A stretch of DNA of 64,000 nucleotides from Pyrocephalus nanus (taxonomy: Eukaryota > Chordata > Aves > Passeriformes > Tyrannidae). Below the pieces are notes generated by a model that saw nothing but the letters and a program-made list of their open reading frames with translations, was not told the origin of the DNA and did not search any database. Both the position numbers and the translations under genes were made by a program. Below, piece by piece: positions 50,502 to 63,172 of this stretch (its first letter is position 1; each line of letters opens with the position of its first letter). The DNA is taken from positions 17,333,001 to 17,397,000 of the forward strand of contig CM076270.1 of assembly GCA_038380795.1 (NCBI GenBank). Reading direction: 5' to 3'.

Positions 50502-53500
50502 GTAGGCTGACTGGGCAGCTTTCCACTTATATCCCTGTGGCAATGATTTGAAAAAAGATAAAGAAAGAGCAAATTTCCTTTAACTGAAATAATTAAAAAT
50601 AATTTGTTACAGCCCCTAAGGTAAAGTGGGACTTCCAAAATAGTGCATTTCTATTCTTCTGTTGGTATTTTCTTACCAAAAGAACCAAAAGTGACACTGC
50701 TATCAGTGTTGCTTCATAGAAGTATTGGGTATTGATTTAGAATTCACTGAAATCTCTGGAAGAATCTCCATGGATTTATGGCAATGTCTGTTGATGGGAG
50801 GCATGCCATTTAATACAGCAATTCAGGGGTAGATTTATGCAGAATTGTGCCTTTTAGCAGCCACACGGGCTTGTTTCCTTACACACCCCTAGCTGATAGA
50901 GAATAAATAACATCAATGCACTTCTCAACACAGCCTTCCTGGGCAGCCTCAACTCTCCAGCTTCACTCCCCACGCGTTTTCAGGGCACGAGTTCTCCACA
51001 GGGGTGGGAGGATTTGGTAAATGTTGTGGTGCTGAGAACTGCGCGGTAAGAAGAGAAAGGAGGTGGTGTGAGTTCACTGGGAGGAGGCTGCTGAGTGACT
51101 ATCCAAGGGTAAAACAGAAATATGTACCACTGACCTACTTAGTGTTGAAAGTCTCCATATTCCATTATTGATGAACTGATCCACTTAATGCCCTCCTTGT
51201 TGCCTGCAGTTAGCTCAATATCAGGATGATTTTTCAACTATTCCTCCTTTTCTTTTCTTCATGTAATTTAATTTCCCTGTTTTGTAGACCCAATGGAATA
51301 TGTACAGCTGAAATATATAGGCTGAGTCAGAATTTTGGATCTGCTTTTAAAACCTAAATTTAGACACACAAGAGTGTAAATTTTAGTCTGCGTGGTGTGA
51401 TGAGGTCTATAAGGAAAAGCACTGATGATGGTAAAGTCTTGTGCTTTCAGCTTGCAGTTTAGAACTGATCCATTTTGGTAGGGTGTTTTTAAAGGACAGT
51501 TTCTGCAGGATTCTTAAAATATCAGCATTGTATTTTTGCTTTTTTTATACCATTAGTCAAACTCCAGCAATAAATCAGGCTTTTCTTTGTTAAAGAAACT
51601 CAGTTCCTTCTGATGAGCTACAATGGCAAATGGTGATCCAAATAAAACTAAGATTTTATTCTAAGAACATCTTATTTTTAGTGTGCTTTAAAAAAGACCT
51701 ATTTTCAAAACTTGCTTTTAGGTTCAGTATATGTCATACAGATAACTGGAGAGTTGAATATAAATTACGTCTTAACCACTATAAGTGACTCTGTTCACTT
51801 TGCTGAAGGAGGTGATTTTAATTTTGGAAGAGAACTTCTTTTTTTAACTATGAGAGCTGTGAATGTGGTAAATGTCACGCTGTCAGCCATGCGTGGGGCA
51901 GGGAGGAAGGAGAAGGAAGTCTTCCTGTGCTATGTTTAGCAGCACTCATGACATAAAAACAGCAGCTGGGTTGGGCTATAGTAAGTTCTGTAAATTTTAT
52001 GACCCTGTTATTTAGAACTGACTGTATGGCTGCATGGGTTTGACTTAGTAGCAGTCTCTTAGAAAAAAAAGGAAGGAAAGGTGGTGAGTCAGTCTAGGAC
52101 ATGCCTTGGTAAAAACCTTGGGGCAGGCAAAGGGCAAGTGCCCAAATTACTTCCTTTGGGCTGTGTAACTTCTTGGTTCCTGCCAGATTGAATCTCCGGC
52201 ATTGCCAGTGATGGAGTGCAACAGATCACAAGGACTGTGAACTGTGGGGCAGATTTTGTGCTGAGGTATGAGCTCATTTCCCTTCCTCTTGAAGAGGAAT
52301 GAGTGACTCCTACAGACTCCTGGAGCCCTGAGTGCTACACAACTTAAGGCATCCTTGGCTTTTCCACCAAGGAGAAACCTCGTGTGAAGTTGGTTATTCT
52401 GCAAACCCTTCTGTGGTTTAAGATCCTTCTTTTGAGACACTATGAGGTTTTTTTAATGCTCAATGTTAAACACACCATTTCTGTGTGAAGTCCAGCAGGT
52501 CTTTTTGTTAACAGTTATTACCAGGAGTCTGGTATTGTGAGCCACAGTTCTTGTATCCAGGCAGATTAGCTGGGATAAGGATGGAAAACATGCAAGGAAC
52601 TACAAGTATAGCTGACTTTTGTGCAGTAACAGTTGAGCTGTGCCCAGCACTGTGCTGAATGGAGAAGATAATATTTCTGTCTCGTGTTTTCATTCCCCTT
52701 TTCCAGTCACTGTTTTAGGCTGCTCTGTGCTGTTGTTTCCCACCCTATAGAGTTGCTCTGCCAACTGGAAACTGGCCAGTATGAATGTGACCCAGAAATG
52801 GTGACAGGTTTTTATAATAGTGTTGAATGTTTTTTTCTTAGCCATCCAAGTATTTCCTTTCCATACAATCAGTCTTTGGATTGATGGTCCTTAGTCAATC
52901 CTAAGAATCTGTCCTGTGATTTAGCATCATCTTCACTGCCTGTTAAGTTTGCTTAACTTAACTCAGCACTTTGTCAGAAAATGTTGAATCACTGACCTGT
53001 TTACTTCTCATAATCCAGTGAAGGCTGTTTTGTATCCCTTCCCCCCATGTCCAAAAATTAGGACACATTCTATTGTAAACTTGCATGTCCATTAAATGAT
53101 GTCAACATAGAATGGGTTGAGTATCTGGGAAAATAAATCCAAGGGTGCCCAAATACAACACAGTCAGCTGAACATGGCATTCTTCTTGCTCCTGACCTTC
53201 TAGGGAGGGGAACTCTACCTTATAAAGGCAGAGGACTTACTTCCACAGTTCAAATTTGTGTTTAGTAAGCATTTGTATTCTTGCAGATGCATCAGTTAAA
53301 AGGCCCCAACGTTGTAAAAGCATCTCTACACAGCATGGGAACATCCTGTTTTATTTAAAAGATGCAAAGTGGCTACTTAGACATCATAATTGAATAATGT
53401 GTTGGATATCATGTTTCCATTTGCATCCTCTTCAGAAAGTGACTTAAAAGGTTGGAAGGACATATGGCTAAAATTTCTAATGAAACTTGGAGAAGAAAGA

Positions 53501-53598
53501 AGAGAAAGAGATTTCAATGGCAGTTCAGTTCCAGTGGTACAGAGCTTACTGCTATGCCTTCGTGTATCAGCGAAAGTGTGGCTGATGAAAGCAGGGCT
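50502..53598. other. gene-free stretch
   Basis: No gene recognised. One weak splice-bounded interval (52751-52800, acceptor CCCACCCTATAG, donor AATG|GTGACA) was seen and not called. The remainder is AT-rich and featureless. Just left of the CR1 fragment (53390-53598) a frame stays open into it, but its upstream part is not CR1 and is anonymous. Confidence 0.55.
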
Positions 53599-53816
53599 GG
53601 GCACTGGTGAGGAACCTCAAATCCTGTGTTCACTTTTGAGGGCCTCACAACACAAAAGGCATTCCCTGGAGTGTGTCCAGGGAAGGGCAGTGGAGCTGGG
53701 GAAGGAGCTGGAGTACAGGTGTGATGAGGAGCAGCTGAGGCAGAGGGGAGTGTTAAGGCTGGAGGAAAGGAGGCTCAGTGGGGACCCCTCCTCGCTCTCT
53801 ACAACTCCCTGACAGC
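53599..53816 (+). mobile_element. CR1 LINE internal fragment
   Basis: A sense-orientation piece of the CR1 ORF2 C-terminal region. It starts at GCACTGGTGAGG, passes through GAGTGTGTCCAGGGAAGGGC and GGAGGAAAGGAGGCTCAG, and stops at CTCTCTACAACTCCCTGACAG. The translation keeps LELGKELEY-like and LRLEERRLSGD segments matching the family's [24 protein letters not shown] terminus. Both ends are missing, including the 3' tail needed for CR1 priming, so it is a remnant of a larger insertion. It is divergent and looks older than the copy at 35 kb. Confidence 0.88.
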
Positions 53817-53849
53817 AGTCTATTTGTCTGTCATAACTGTCTGATGAGA

Positions 53850-53878
53850 ACTCTCTCCCTCTCCTCCTCTCTCTTTTT
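53850..53878. repeat. CT-rich tract
   Basis: Almost pure C/T (CTCTCTCCCTCTCCTCCTCTCTCTTTTT), just right of the CR1 fragment. Simple repeat. Confidence 0.8.
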
Positions 53879-55876
53879 GAGGACAGAATTACTCAGAAAT
53901 ACTCTTGAATTATGGAAGGTCTAAGTTTGGCCCTGCGAATTACTATGAAGAAATTCCAGAATCTTGTAATTTCTGTTAGTATTTTTTTTTCTACAAATTG
54001 AGTCTAAGCCTTCATACTTTGCTGTTCTTTGAAGTGAACCTCACTGATACCATGGATGAGACGAGCAGAGGTTTTTGAAACTTGGGATTTTGATAAAATC
54101 AAAGATTTTTGATAAAAACAAAGATTTTATGAGTGTTTTCAGCTATCTCCCAAAGCATAAGACACACAGGATTTCCAGAAATCAGTGAAGGGCATAATTC
54201 AGTGCACTTTACACTCTTAGGTATTTAAGTTCATGGAAATGCAGTTAAAAATAATACCAAGTTATAAGTTGATTCAAGGTTGCCAGTTTGGAAGGTATTT
54301 GACAGTGGTGTGCAAAACAGAGATCAGTCCCACTGATCAGACCCCTTTGCATCTTCAGAGACTGTGTTTGAAGAAAAGCCTGACCTTTAAGGAAAATCAG
54401 ATCCATTTTTAGTCAGCACTGATTGGTTTGTGCTTTTCCCTAAGGTTGGATTGATCTTTAGCATGGTTCAGTAGAAGGGACTTCAGCCTATTACCAGCAG
54501 CAACTTTAAATGTGGAAACCTGCAAGAAGAGGGATCAAACAGTGGTCACAGGAAAGTAGAACTGAGTTTTGTGAAAGAAGCAGGTGTAGCACCACTGCAC
54601 AATAAATAACCAAGGGAGAAATCCCTAATTTTCAGTTAAACTTGGCTAAATGACGAGTTCTGCCAAGTAATTGGAAGGGAAATTTAAAAGCATAGCTGAA
54701 ATATTGTCAGATTGTTCGAGTAATGAGACTTGACCTACACTCTTCCCAATATTGTAATATGGGAACTGCAACAGTAGAAAAGTGAAGAAAAAAAATTAAA
54801 GTTACAGGAATGAACTTTTCTGATGTTTTTGGATGAACACACATGTTTTTATTCTCACTGAGATGGATTTTTCAGGTATGCCTTGAAACTACAAAGAAGT
54901 ATTCTGTGTGTCAATTAATAACTTAGTAGATTTTTCAATTGATTATGCTGCTTTGGGTATTTATGGTAGTGTAGATTTATATCAAAGGAACTAAGTGACT
55001 AGTTCCTGTAGAAAGTCAGGAATCATAGTAAAAAAAGGTTTTCGGTGTTCATGATGCTGAGCTGTATAATAGTTAGGTCTTAACTGCCTTAAGGATTTTC
55101 TTCCTGGTTGCTAGAGAAAGCTCTCTCTGTGGTAGCATTTTGTTCCACTAAGAAAAAAGGGTTGTACTGGACCATTATTCATTATTTTATTGTGCTCACT
55201 TTAAATTTCTGTGCCTTCAATTCTAACACTCAGTGGATTGCTGTGGGATACAATGAGTGAGAAACTGCCTTTAGGGCAGGTTTATTGATCTGTATGTTGT
55301 GGGTGATTGCCATATGACGTTCTCATTAGGTAACAGGATACTTTCTATAGATTTCCTGAGCTGATTAAATAAAACGAGGACTGAGACAACAGTGCCAGCA
55401 GGTCAGGTTAAAGGTGAGAAGCTTTCTCTGCTTCAAGGCAAGGAGACACAGTTAAGAGGAGTTCAGACGCAACAGTAGGAGCAGGAGAGGGGCTGGAGGT
55501 CCCTTCCTGGAAGACCTTCCTGAAGTCTTTTGGCTTAGCGTCCAAACAATATACAAGGGAAAACAGAGGGAGGTGGATAACAAACTGTTCTCTCTGTATC
55601 CTTTTTCCTTGCGGGCAGGAAAGAGGCTTCAGGCCTGCATCTGCCCCGTCCTGCAGAAAGGAATCAGAGCTAAGAGAGGTGAAAGGGGAGGCAGAAGCAG
55701 GGCAGTAGCACAGAATTGCAAAGAGGTTGTTTAGAAGTAAGAAAATTTGACCCCACATCCTAATGGAGAATGTTCAGGGTCTACAATTGCCTAAAGGCAA
55801 TTTTCTTTAAATAAGACTGATTTTGCTGAATTGATTTGGAAGCCAATCTAAAACATACTTAGGAATCCTATCTCAC

Positions 55877-55895
55877 TTTTTTTTTTTTTTTTTTT
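55877..55895. repeat. T19 homopolymer
   Basis: Nineteen thymines. No adjoining retroposon recognised. Confidence 0.9.
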
Positions 55896-57600
55896 CTGAA
55901 CAATAGTTTGGTGCCATAGAGTTGCAAATAAACTCATCTATTCTAAATACATACTGCCCCGATTTCTCTTAATTTGCAATATCTATTTTATAGCATTTTT
56001 CCAAAGCTTCCTGAGTAATTAAGAAAAATAATCAAAGAAGGTCAGTAGTAGTTTAGTAACCCACTAAATCTTGTAGCTCAACATTAGGAGGTGGCAGTTC
56101 ATTGCTAACAATGCTACTGTTGTCTAAGTTCCTCTAGGCAAAGAACCAGAAAACATTTCCCAGCTAATTGGAAGCTACACGAAGCATTCACTCTTTTAAC
56201 ACGTGTAGCATCCCATCAGAAACCGCAGTGACTAATGGGGCATTTATTAATAGAACCGGCCCCGATGACGAAACTCTTTGGCTGGTTTGAGCACTGCAAT
56301 TCTTGGGCCAAAATCTGTGCCCACTGTGTCCCACAGGCATGGAGAAACCATGGATGGCTGGCAGCGAAGCAGACTGTGAGAGGGAATGTGAAGGGATAGT
56401 GCATGCCCTGTGTTCCACAGGGAACAATGCTTCCCAGCAAACCACTGCGTGGAGTCAGAGGGGACCAGTGGGTCTGCAATTACAGCTAATGCTCCGTGAT
56501 CCGTGGGTTGTGGAGGGAGCAGACTGTGCACGCAGGGCTGAGCTGCCTCACAGTGTAAATGTGTGGGAACGTGCTGTGTCTGCTGTTCTGCTCTCCCAAA
56601 ACCTTGGCTTGTCTGCGGTTCTTGGCTCTTCTAGCAGGCCAGGCCAGATGGAAGCTCTTCCATGCAAAAAAACATTTGGTCCCACTGCAGTGCCCTCCCC
56701 AAAGCCCATACTGTCTTTGGTTTTTCCACTATCCTCGTGTTCCCAGCCCACTGAAAAGCCCAAATCATGGAGAGCTGTCAGCACTTGAAGAAACCTGTGC
56801 CCCACAGGAACACAGGAACAGATGTTGTGAGGACTGGGGAGGACCAACTGTCCTGTACACTACCTGTGTGTCCTGGGCACATGCAGGAAAGAGGAGTGTG
56901 ACCTTGGGAAGTGCCTATAGGATACTTAATTGGGTTGCTTAGGTTGTTGCCTATGTTTCACTTGTAGGTTTCATAAAAGTTTCCACTGCCTTTTTTAAGA
57001 TTTTACATGTTGCAATGTTCCTTTAACTTCCTTCCTCAGTGTCAATTCACCTACAACAACTGCAGCTCAGTGCAGGTCTGGCCACCACGTCCCCTTTGAA
57101 ATCCTGTCAGTGGCTCCCTGAATTGCCAAAAGGGCCATCTGGTACATCCTGCCCGAGCCAAGTGGTTCTGGCTTGCAGGGGATTGCGTTCCTGCCTTTGC
57201 TGGTTGCTCACTGATGGCTTGCCTGGTTCTCAGCTCAGGTGAGCAGTGACCTAGCTGTGTGTTCTGGTTGTCTCCTGCCCTTACACCCCAGGCCTGTTCT
57301 GGGGGACAGTAGCAAAGTTTGCCCTTTTAAAGTGTATTCCTCCATGAGACTGGTTGTATCTTACAGATTTTGTCTCCAAAGCTTGAAGTATAGAATATGG
57401 GTAAGTGTAAAGATTTATTATTCACTGTTGACCTCCAGCATAAAGATTTTTATATTTCCTAGATGAAAAATCATAATTACAGTCAATATGCAGTCAGATG
57501 ATTTATGTACATTCATTGGACTGCCTCATATTCCATTCCTTTTGGTTCTGAAGGTATACTGTGAGATAAAGAAATGGAGAAACTGCTGTGAGGAGGTTTC

Positions 57601-57652
57601 TGTGGGGTTTGTTTGTTTGGGGTTTGTTTGTTCTGGGTTGTTTGAGTTTTTT
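57601..57652. repeat. G/T-rich low-complexity tract
   Basis: Plus strand rich in GTTT and GGGG words (GGGGTTTGTTTGTTTGGGG). Similar in character to the tract at 61235 and, on the other strand, to 31526. Confidence 0.75.
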
Positions 57653-58913
57653 GCCAGTGTGGGCAACTGGGAATTTCAATCATTTATCTGTAGAGAATCC
57701 AAAATACAGCTGATTAAGCCAATACCGGTTAGTATCCAATAATAGCTAATGCAATTATAGAGTTTTGAATTTTTTCATCATTAATTGGAGACAGAATACC
57801 TCCTGTCATAGGTCACATTTCAGCTCAGGGGAGAATGCTACCCTGCTCATCTGGGGAGACAGAACACATGGTTCACACAAGCATACTCAGGATGGTAATT
57901 AGTGATATTGATTTCTGAGGAAACCCCACAGGTATTAAGAGCAGTATCCTATCAGTTTAAATCAATAAAAATTCCTAATTGTGTTTACGGGTTGTTAGGC
58001 TGAAAATGAGCTCCAGGATTTGGCCTTCCAAAAACACAGCTTCCCTAAAACACAGTTAGGGCATAGACAGAAGCAGCAGAACAGCAACAGTGTCACGATG
58101 CACAGCGGTGAATGACAAGGGTAGGACCAAGTAGAAAGAAGGAAGGTGAGCAGAAAGGAGGAACCTTTCTTTTCTGCTCATGAAATTTAGAGTTTTTGGA
58201 GAGCTCAGATCTTTATTGCAGAGCAGCAGTTTGTGGTTCTGAGGTTACTACTAGTCTATAAAATGTTACAACATCGTTACTAAAAATTTGAAGAAATAAA
58301 GAGAAAACATACATTTTTCCAAGAAAACAAACAAAAAGTAGGAAAATGGAAGTAAAGCATAAATAATCAATATTTAGACTAAACTCCGTTCAGTTAAATG
58401 AAGGTTTCTGAATTTCTTTTAAAAGCCTTGTTCATATTTGGAATTTTTTTAATATTTGAAAGCCTAATGGCCCTTTATTCAGCAGGTCTGAAACACATAA
58501 TAATAGAGTATAAATCTAACTTGAGAAACAATAAGCTGCCTCAGTATTTTATATTTGTATAGTTTGATGGCTATTTGATCAAGCCACTGTGGGTTGAAGC
58601 CATTACAATTTTTATAGAGACTGATGGGTACATTATCTTTAGTAATATAAAATCTGTGAAGTTCAGAGGTCAAGAGAGCAAGAGAGGCATCTTCCTTTAA
58701 AGTGTCTGTACATATGTTTATCTCTATAAAATCTCATGACATAAAGCCTTCATGTTTCTGTCATTCATATCATACAGTCCTCAATCAGCAATAAATGTCA
58801 TTTTTAAAAGAATCTCACTCATTCTTAATTTATGTTTCAAGGATCACATTAAGTCATTCAGTCTAGTTGTCATCTCCTTTAGTAAACATTAAAGGGAAAA
58901 CTAAGATACCTTT

Positions 58914-58980
58914 TTCTAAAAATTATTAATTAAATTAATCTTTTTAAACAATTATTAAATTATTAATTAATTTTATTGCA
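58914..58980. repeat. AT-only island with repeated ATTAATTAA words
   Basis: Nearly pure A/T, with several copies of ATTATTAATTAA and their inverted counterparts, making overlapping short palindromes. Likely low-complexity, easily unpaired DNA. TAATTA words are also generic homeodomain cores. Confidence 0.75.
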
Positions 58981-59323
58981 TGATTTTAAAGCAGCCTTTG
59001 AACTGTGAAGAAAAAAAAAGCTAAGGGCGTTTTAAAATTTGTGAGTATGATTCATTAGGTATTCCAAAATTTTACAGGTTATGGTTGAAAAGTATTTACA
59101 TTGCAACCCTGCTGTTTCCTACTTCGCTATTTCAGTAGCAAATACTTCCAAAGACCTAATGACTCTTGTAATCCAGCCTAACCAGCCTTGTCCTGGTCAG
59201 AGGGACTGGCTGTGAAAGCACACCGTTTTTACGTAGGAAGCTGCAAACCTGGGGGTTTGGCAGGATGTATTTTTTTGGGTGCTCAGACCACCATCTTAAT
59301 TACAAATGAGTTTCAGGGAGTTG

Positions 59324-59337
59324 GTTGCTATAGCAAC
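59324..59337. promoter_or_regulatory. palindromic RFX X-box
   Basis: GTTGCTATAGCAAC is its own reverse complement and fits the X-box consensus RTHNYYWTRRNRAC bound by RFX factors, which regulate ciliary genes and, with partners, MHC class II genes. Both half-sites are complete. No promoter or first exon was recognised within a few hundred bases, so it is more likely a distal site if functional. Binding is inferred only. Confidence 0.5.
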
Positions 59338-61234
59338 AGTCTGCTTAGTGCTTTTTTCATAGCAAAACCCAACTTGCCTGTATATTTGAGGGAAGACAGA
59401 ATAGATAAGGAAGGGAGATTGAGCTGGTATTTCTGCAAGAGCCACAAATTGCAGCATCCTCTATTTAAAGGACACAGGCGGAAGAGCTGCTCATTTCCCT
59501 CAATGTTTTTCCTGCTGCTGACAAGCCCTGTTTGATGTTTGTGTAACATCCAACCTTCCCCTATTTCAAAAATGCAACTGCATCAGGGTTAATTAAGGCC
59601 AACACCCAATCAAGTATTTCCTAAAAGTGCAGCTGAAAGCAGAGGGCACAATGTCTTTGAAAAGCTGGAGCTGTGAAAATTCCTGATGCAGTGGTTTGCC
59701 TGATGTCTCCTGCTGTACATCAGGCTCCCTCTCCATCCATGCTGAAGTCAGACAGAATTTGTCTTGCCATTGATTTCTCAGCAGACAGCTCCCTGGTTGT
59801 GTATCACAGCCAAGAAACCACCCTGACTTGATTTTTTTCCCCCTCTGTTGGCTGTGAAGTGGAGAAACATAAAAAAGGAGTGATGAGAGTGGGGGGGGTG
59901 TCAAAAAATCCTTAATCCTGCCTAACCTTAGGTTGTGATTCTCCCATGTCCTTCAGTCACCATCTGTAGTGTGAGCAAAGCACAGAACCCAAGGCTCAGT
60001 TCTGTGGAGTTAAACAGAGCCCGAAAGCTTTTGCAGGCCTGGCACTGTGGGTGCTGGGGGGGCCTCTCTGCTCTGGGTGCTGGGAACATTTTCAATTTGT
60101 GCATAATCAGTTACAACATGCTGCAGGTCTGGATTCTGTAGAGTCTGTAATTTCCTTTGCAGAATGAAACAGGAGAGGAGCCTGTGATAGCAAAGGGCCA
60201 GTTCGAAATTATGCCTTCCTTTGTGTGGAGTTCCTTTCCCAGCTGTTCCCCACTGCTTCAGACTCAGCCAGTGAGGTGGGGATTTAGGGATCTTCTGAGT
60301 CTGAGGAGAAGGCTGCCTGCCTTGAAGAGAGGTTTCCAGGCTTTTGAGGGTGGAGAGAATTGTTTGGCAGGTGTCAGCTTGGCAGCCATGTGGGAAAGGG
60401 GAAAGGTTTTTGAAGCAGATTTGGTCTCCAAGAGGGAGCAGAAGGAATGTACAGCATGTGAGAGGGAAGAGTTGAGCCTGTTTAGGGCAAGTTAAAGTTA
60501 TCATGAAAGGAAAAAGAAGTAGATTTGGAAAGGAAAGTATCACAGTGGGAGAAGACTAGTGAAGAAGAGATGCAGCAATACAATCTGCATTTGACTTCCT
60601 TTTCTTTTTAAGGACAAAGTGGGCCTTCCTTTTTCTTGGATCTCCAGTAATCTTTCCTGTATCTCGACCTGCAGACTGACAGTTCCCCTCGGGTGATATA
60701 ATTACCTCAAAGTGGAGGACAGCTGATTGTGGGAAGAGAGAAACTTGCTGGCTGCAGTACCTTGGTATCATCTGTGCAGTTCTCATCACTGGCTGCCACT
60801 GTTATTAAGTGCCACAAGATCTCTTAAGCTTTCCCTGAGTAGGCCTGACACAGGGCATGTAGAGAGAGGCTCAGATTACTGCCTTACTCCATAGGAAAAC
60901 TCTAACACACAGTAGTTCTTTCTCTCAGAAAAAGGCTTTTCTCTCTCTTTTCTGAGCTCTATTGCTGTCTAAGAGCAGTGAATTTCTTTCTCACCTTCAA
61001 ATGTGAAAGAGGTGCAGTCCCCATGGTTTGAATGACATAAGAAACTTGCCACAGCAGATGTGTGCAGTCTGGTCTTTCTGGAGGAACTGACAAAGAGAGT
61101 TTGCTTAAAATAGAATAGTCTTCCATAAGACCTGATGGGGAACTGTGTTTTGGACATTTCCTTAAAAGAGTGTAGGCTCACAGTGCTACTGTGCCTATGA
61201 CAACAGTCCTTCATGCCTTTCACTGGACAGCCAA

Positions 61235-61356
61235 TTTTGGTTTGGGTGGAAGTTTTTGGTTGGGGTTTTTTTGGGTTTTGGGGTGGTTTTTTGTTGTTGG
61301 TTGGTTGGGGGTTTTTTGGGGGGTGGGAGGATGGTTTTGGTTTTGTGGTTTTTTTA
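61235..61356. repeat. G/T-rich tract with G-quadruplex potential
   Basis: About 120 bases almost free of C on the plus strand, made of G runs of 2-6 separated by T runs (for example GGGGTTTTTTTGGGTTTTGGGG and, further on, GGGGGTTTTTTGGGGGGTGGG). Several sets of four G runs of three or more with loops up to 7 bases are present. It produces low-complexity open frames on both strands that are not genes. Confidence 0.85.
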
Positions 61357-63137
61357 GAAAAATTTGCTGGTGCTGGGGATTTCTGTTCTTTCCATCTCCC
61401 TGTACTCTCAGACTGCGTTTTCATGGAGGTCCCTCTGCCCTGAATCACAACAGTGTCTGTAATCTCCTGAGTGTTGCTAGGCCACGAGAAGGGACAGTGT
61501 CTGTTTTAGGGACAAATAGATGTCAAGAAAGGAGGAAATTCAAAAGGAATATTTTGGAAGTTTTATAAAGCAAAAGTGGTATGTACAGCACAATAGACAT
61601 CAGGTTTTAAGAGATGCCTTAAAGACATCAAACAACACAAGGTTCATAACACAGATTAGAAGCCTTTGAAGTTCCTATGCTTTAATGAGTTTGGGAAAGG
61701 GAGCACTAAACCCAGTCATAAAGGAGGAGCCACTATCCAGCTCAGAGTGCTGGTTACCAGAAAATTGGAGGTTAGTTACTTCAGTTTTCAATATTCTCCA
61801 TTTGCCATGTTTCTGACACTCCTTTTCCAAACATCTACTGCAGCCCATTGGCAGAGGTGGGATACAGAGTTGTTTGGAGGCCTCTGTTTCTGCGCCCTGT
61901 GTATTCTGGTGGAGGAAACAGAACTAGACGTTTTACACTTGAGATCCAAAAAGCTGAGGTTACCAGGCTCTTCATTCCATTCATTTTTACCATGCTGTCT
62001 GGTTGGTATAAATGCCATCAGACTCAGTCAGCAATCTCGAGGTGAGGATCTCCTTTCCATTCAGTGCCTCCATGACTGCACTCCAGAGTGCAAGATTCTC
62101 TCCTGTTTGAATGAAGAGACCTGCTTTGTAACCGGACACAAGTCTCTCACTTCCCCCTTCTTCCCAACCCTTATGCCTTCCTGACCATCTTAGCAAAACT
62201 GAAGTGAAGAAGGTCTTCTTCAGAGCGGTAACAACTGATTCTTTTAAACAAAAGGCCCGATGCCACGCAGATAATTCTAAGGCCTTCTATAGTCAAACTT
62301 ATATAGCCCAAACTTGACTTGTATTTTTGCAGTTAAATGTCAGAGAACACACTAAGCCTCTGAATAAGCAGTTAATGTGTTTGTATTCTGACTTGACTGC
62401 TCCCCATTTCTCACACAGAGGCACTGTGTTTGTTTCCTATCCCTCAACCCATGCTGCTGGAAAAAAAAAAACCCAGAAATTGTTTTCCCTTTCTTTTTTC
62501 CCTTCATTGCCATCCCCCTGAAAAATCTCAAATTCAAGGCTGAAGGAGACAGAGCCAATTGCTGCTCTCAGGGTTAAATCTGGTAATCATTCCCTTGGCT
62601 TCAAATTTATGCTGGTGCAATGAAGATGAGAATTTAGCTTTCTGTACTGTTGTCAACAGGGGAAAAATAGAGTCCCTATAAGGCTGTATCCATGGAAACC
62701 ATCCTGCTGCAATAGCGGGTAAAGCAGCAAATCAATTTCTTCAGTTTTAAAATGAAACACATGATAGTGCATCTGCCATTTGAGGGATTATCTGTGCTGA
62801 TAACTGTGTGGAAAACCCCTTCTCTAGAAAGTAAGCTGGCAGGAGCATTTCTTCCTCCTGGTAGAATTCTGATTTTGGGGAGAGCAAGCACTGATGACAA
62901 AGTACCATGAAGACAGTACAGTGAGACAGAGCCAAGTCCAGAAGCAACGGTGTTTAATGAAGGAGAAAATCGTTTAATTTAGCATTTAACCCAAGTATCT
63001 GGGCACATGGTGACTAACACTCAGATGTATTAGCAGAGGCAGTGCCCTGTCACCTCTGTCTCCCTGCTCTTTGCTTGCATGGCACCACATGTGACAAACA
63101 GTACATTTGTATTGCTGGTGCATTGCTCTGACCAGCA

Positions 63138-63172
63138 GTGTGTGTGTGTGGATGTGACTCTGTGTGTGTGTG
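63138..63172. repeat. interrupted (TG)n
   Basis: Two short TG runs (63138-63150 and 63161-63172) separated by GATGTGACTC. A minor dinucleotide microsatellite. Confidence 0.85.

Larger units (their letters stand above)
53817..59323. other. gene-free stretch
   Basis: No gene recognised. Overlapping anonymous frames on both strands at 56188-56942 (up to 161 codons) coincide with a local rise in GC. A block near 57780-57910 has homeodomain-like words (TAATTAGTGATATTGATTT) but nothing firm. Simple repeats at 53850, 55877, 57601 and 58914 are listed separately. Confidence 0.55.

Noticed and set aside
52751..52800. 50-bp exon candidate (CCCACCCTATAG acceptor, ATG|GTGACA donor)
   Set aside because: Short, with a weak donor, no frame partner and no known peptide.
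56303..56788. 161-codon plus-strand frame with overlapping frames in all phases
   Set aside because: A local GC rise removes stops in several frames together. No family is recognisable.
60010..60543. 177-codon minus-strand frame and the overlapping 112-codon plus-strand frame
   Set aside because: Both strands are open at once, which suggests a chance lack of stops. Neither translation resembles a known family.
61235..61356. Interstitial telomere-like repeat
   Set aside because: The unit is irregular G/T and not the vertebrate TTAGGG repeat. Resemblance to TTTTGGGG-type repeats is compositional.
61666..62184. 172-codon plus-strand frame
   Set aside because: Cysteine-rich patches look interesting, but the spacing is irregular, opposite-strand frames overlap it, and no promoter or splice signal fits.
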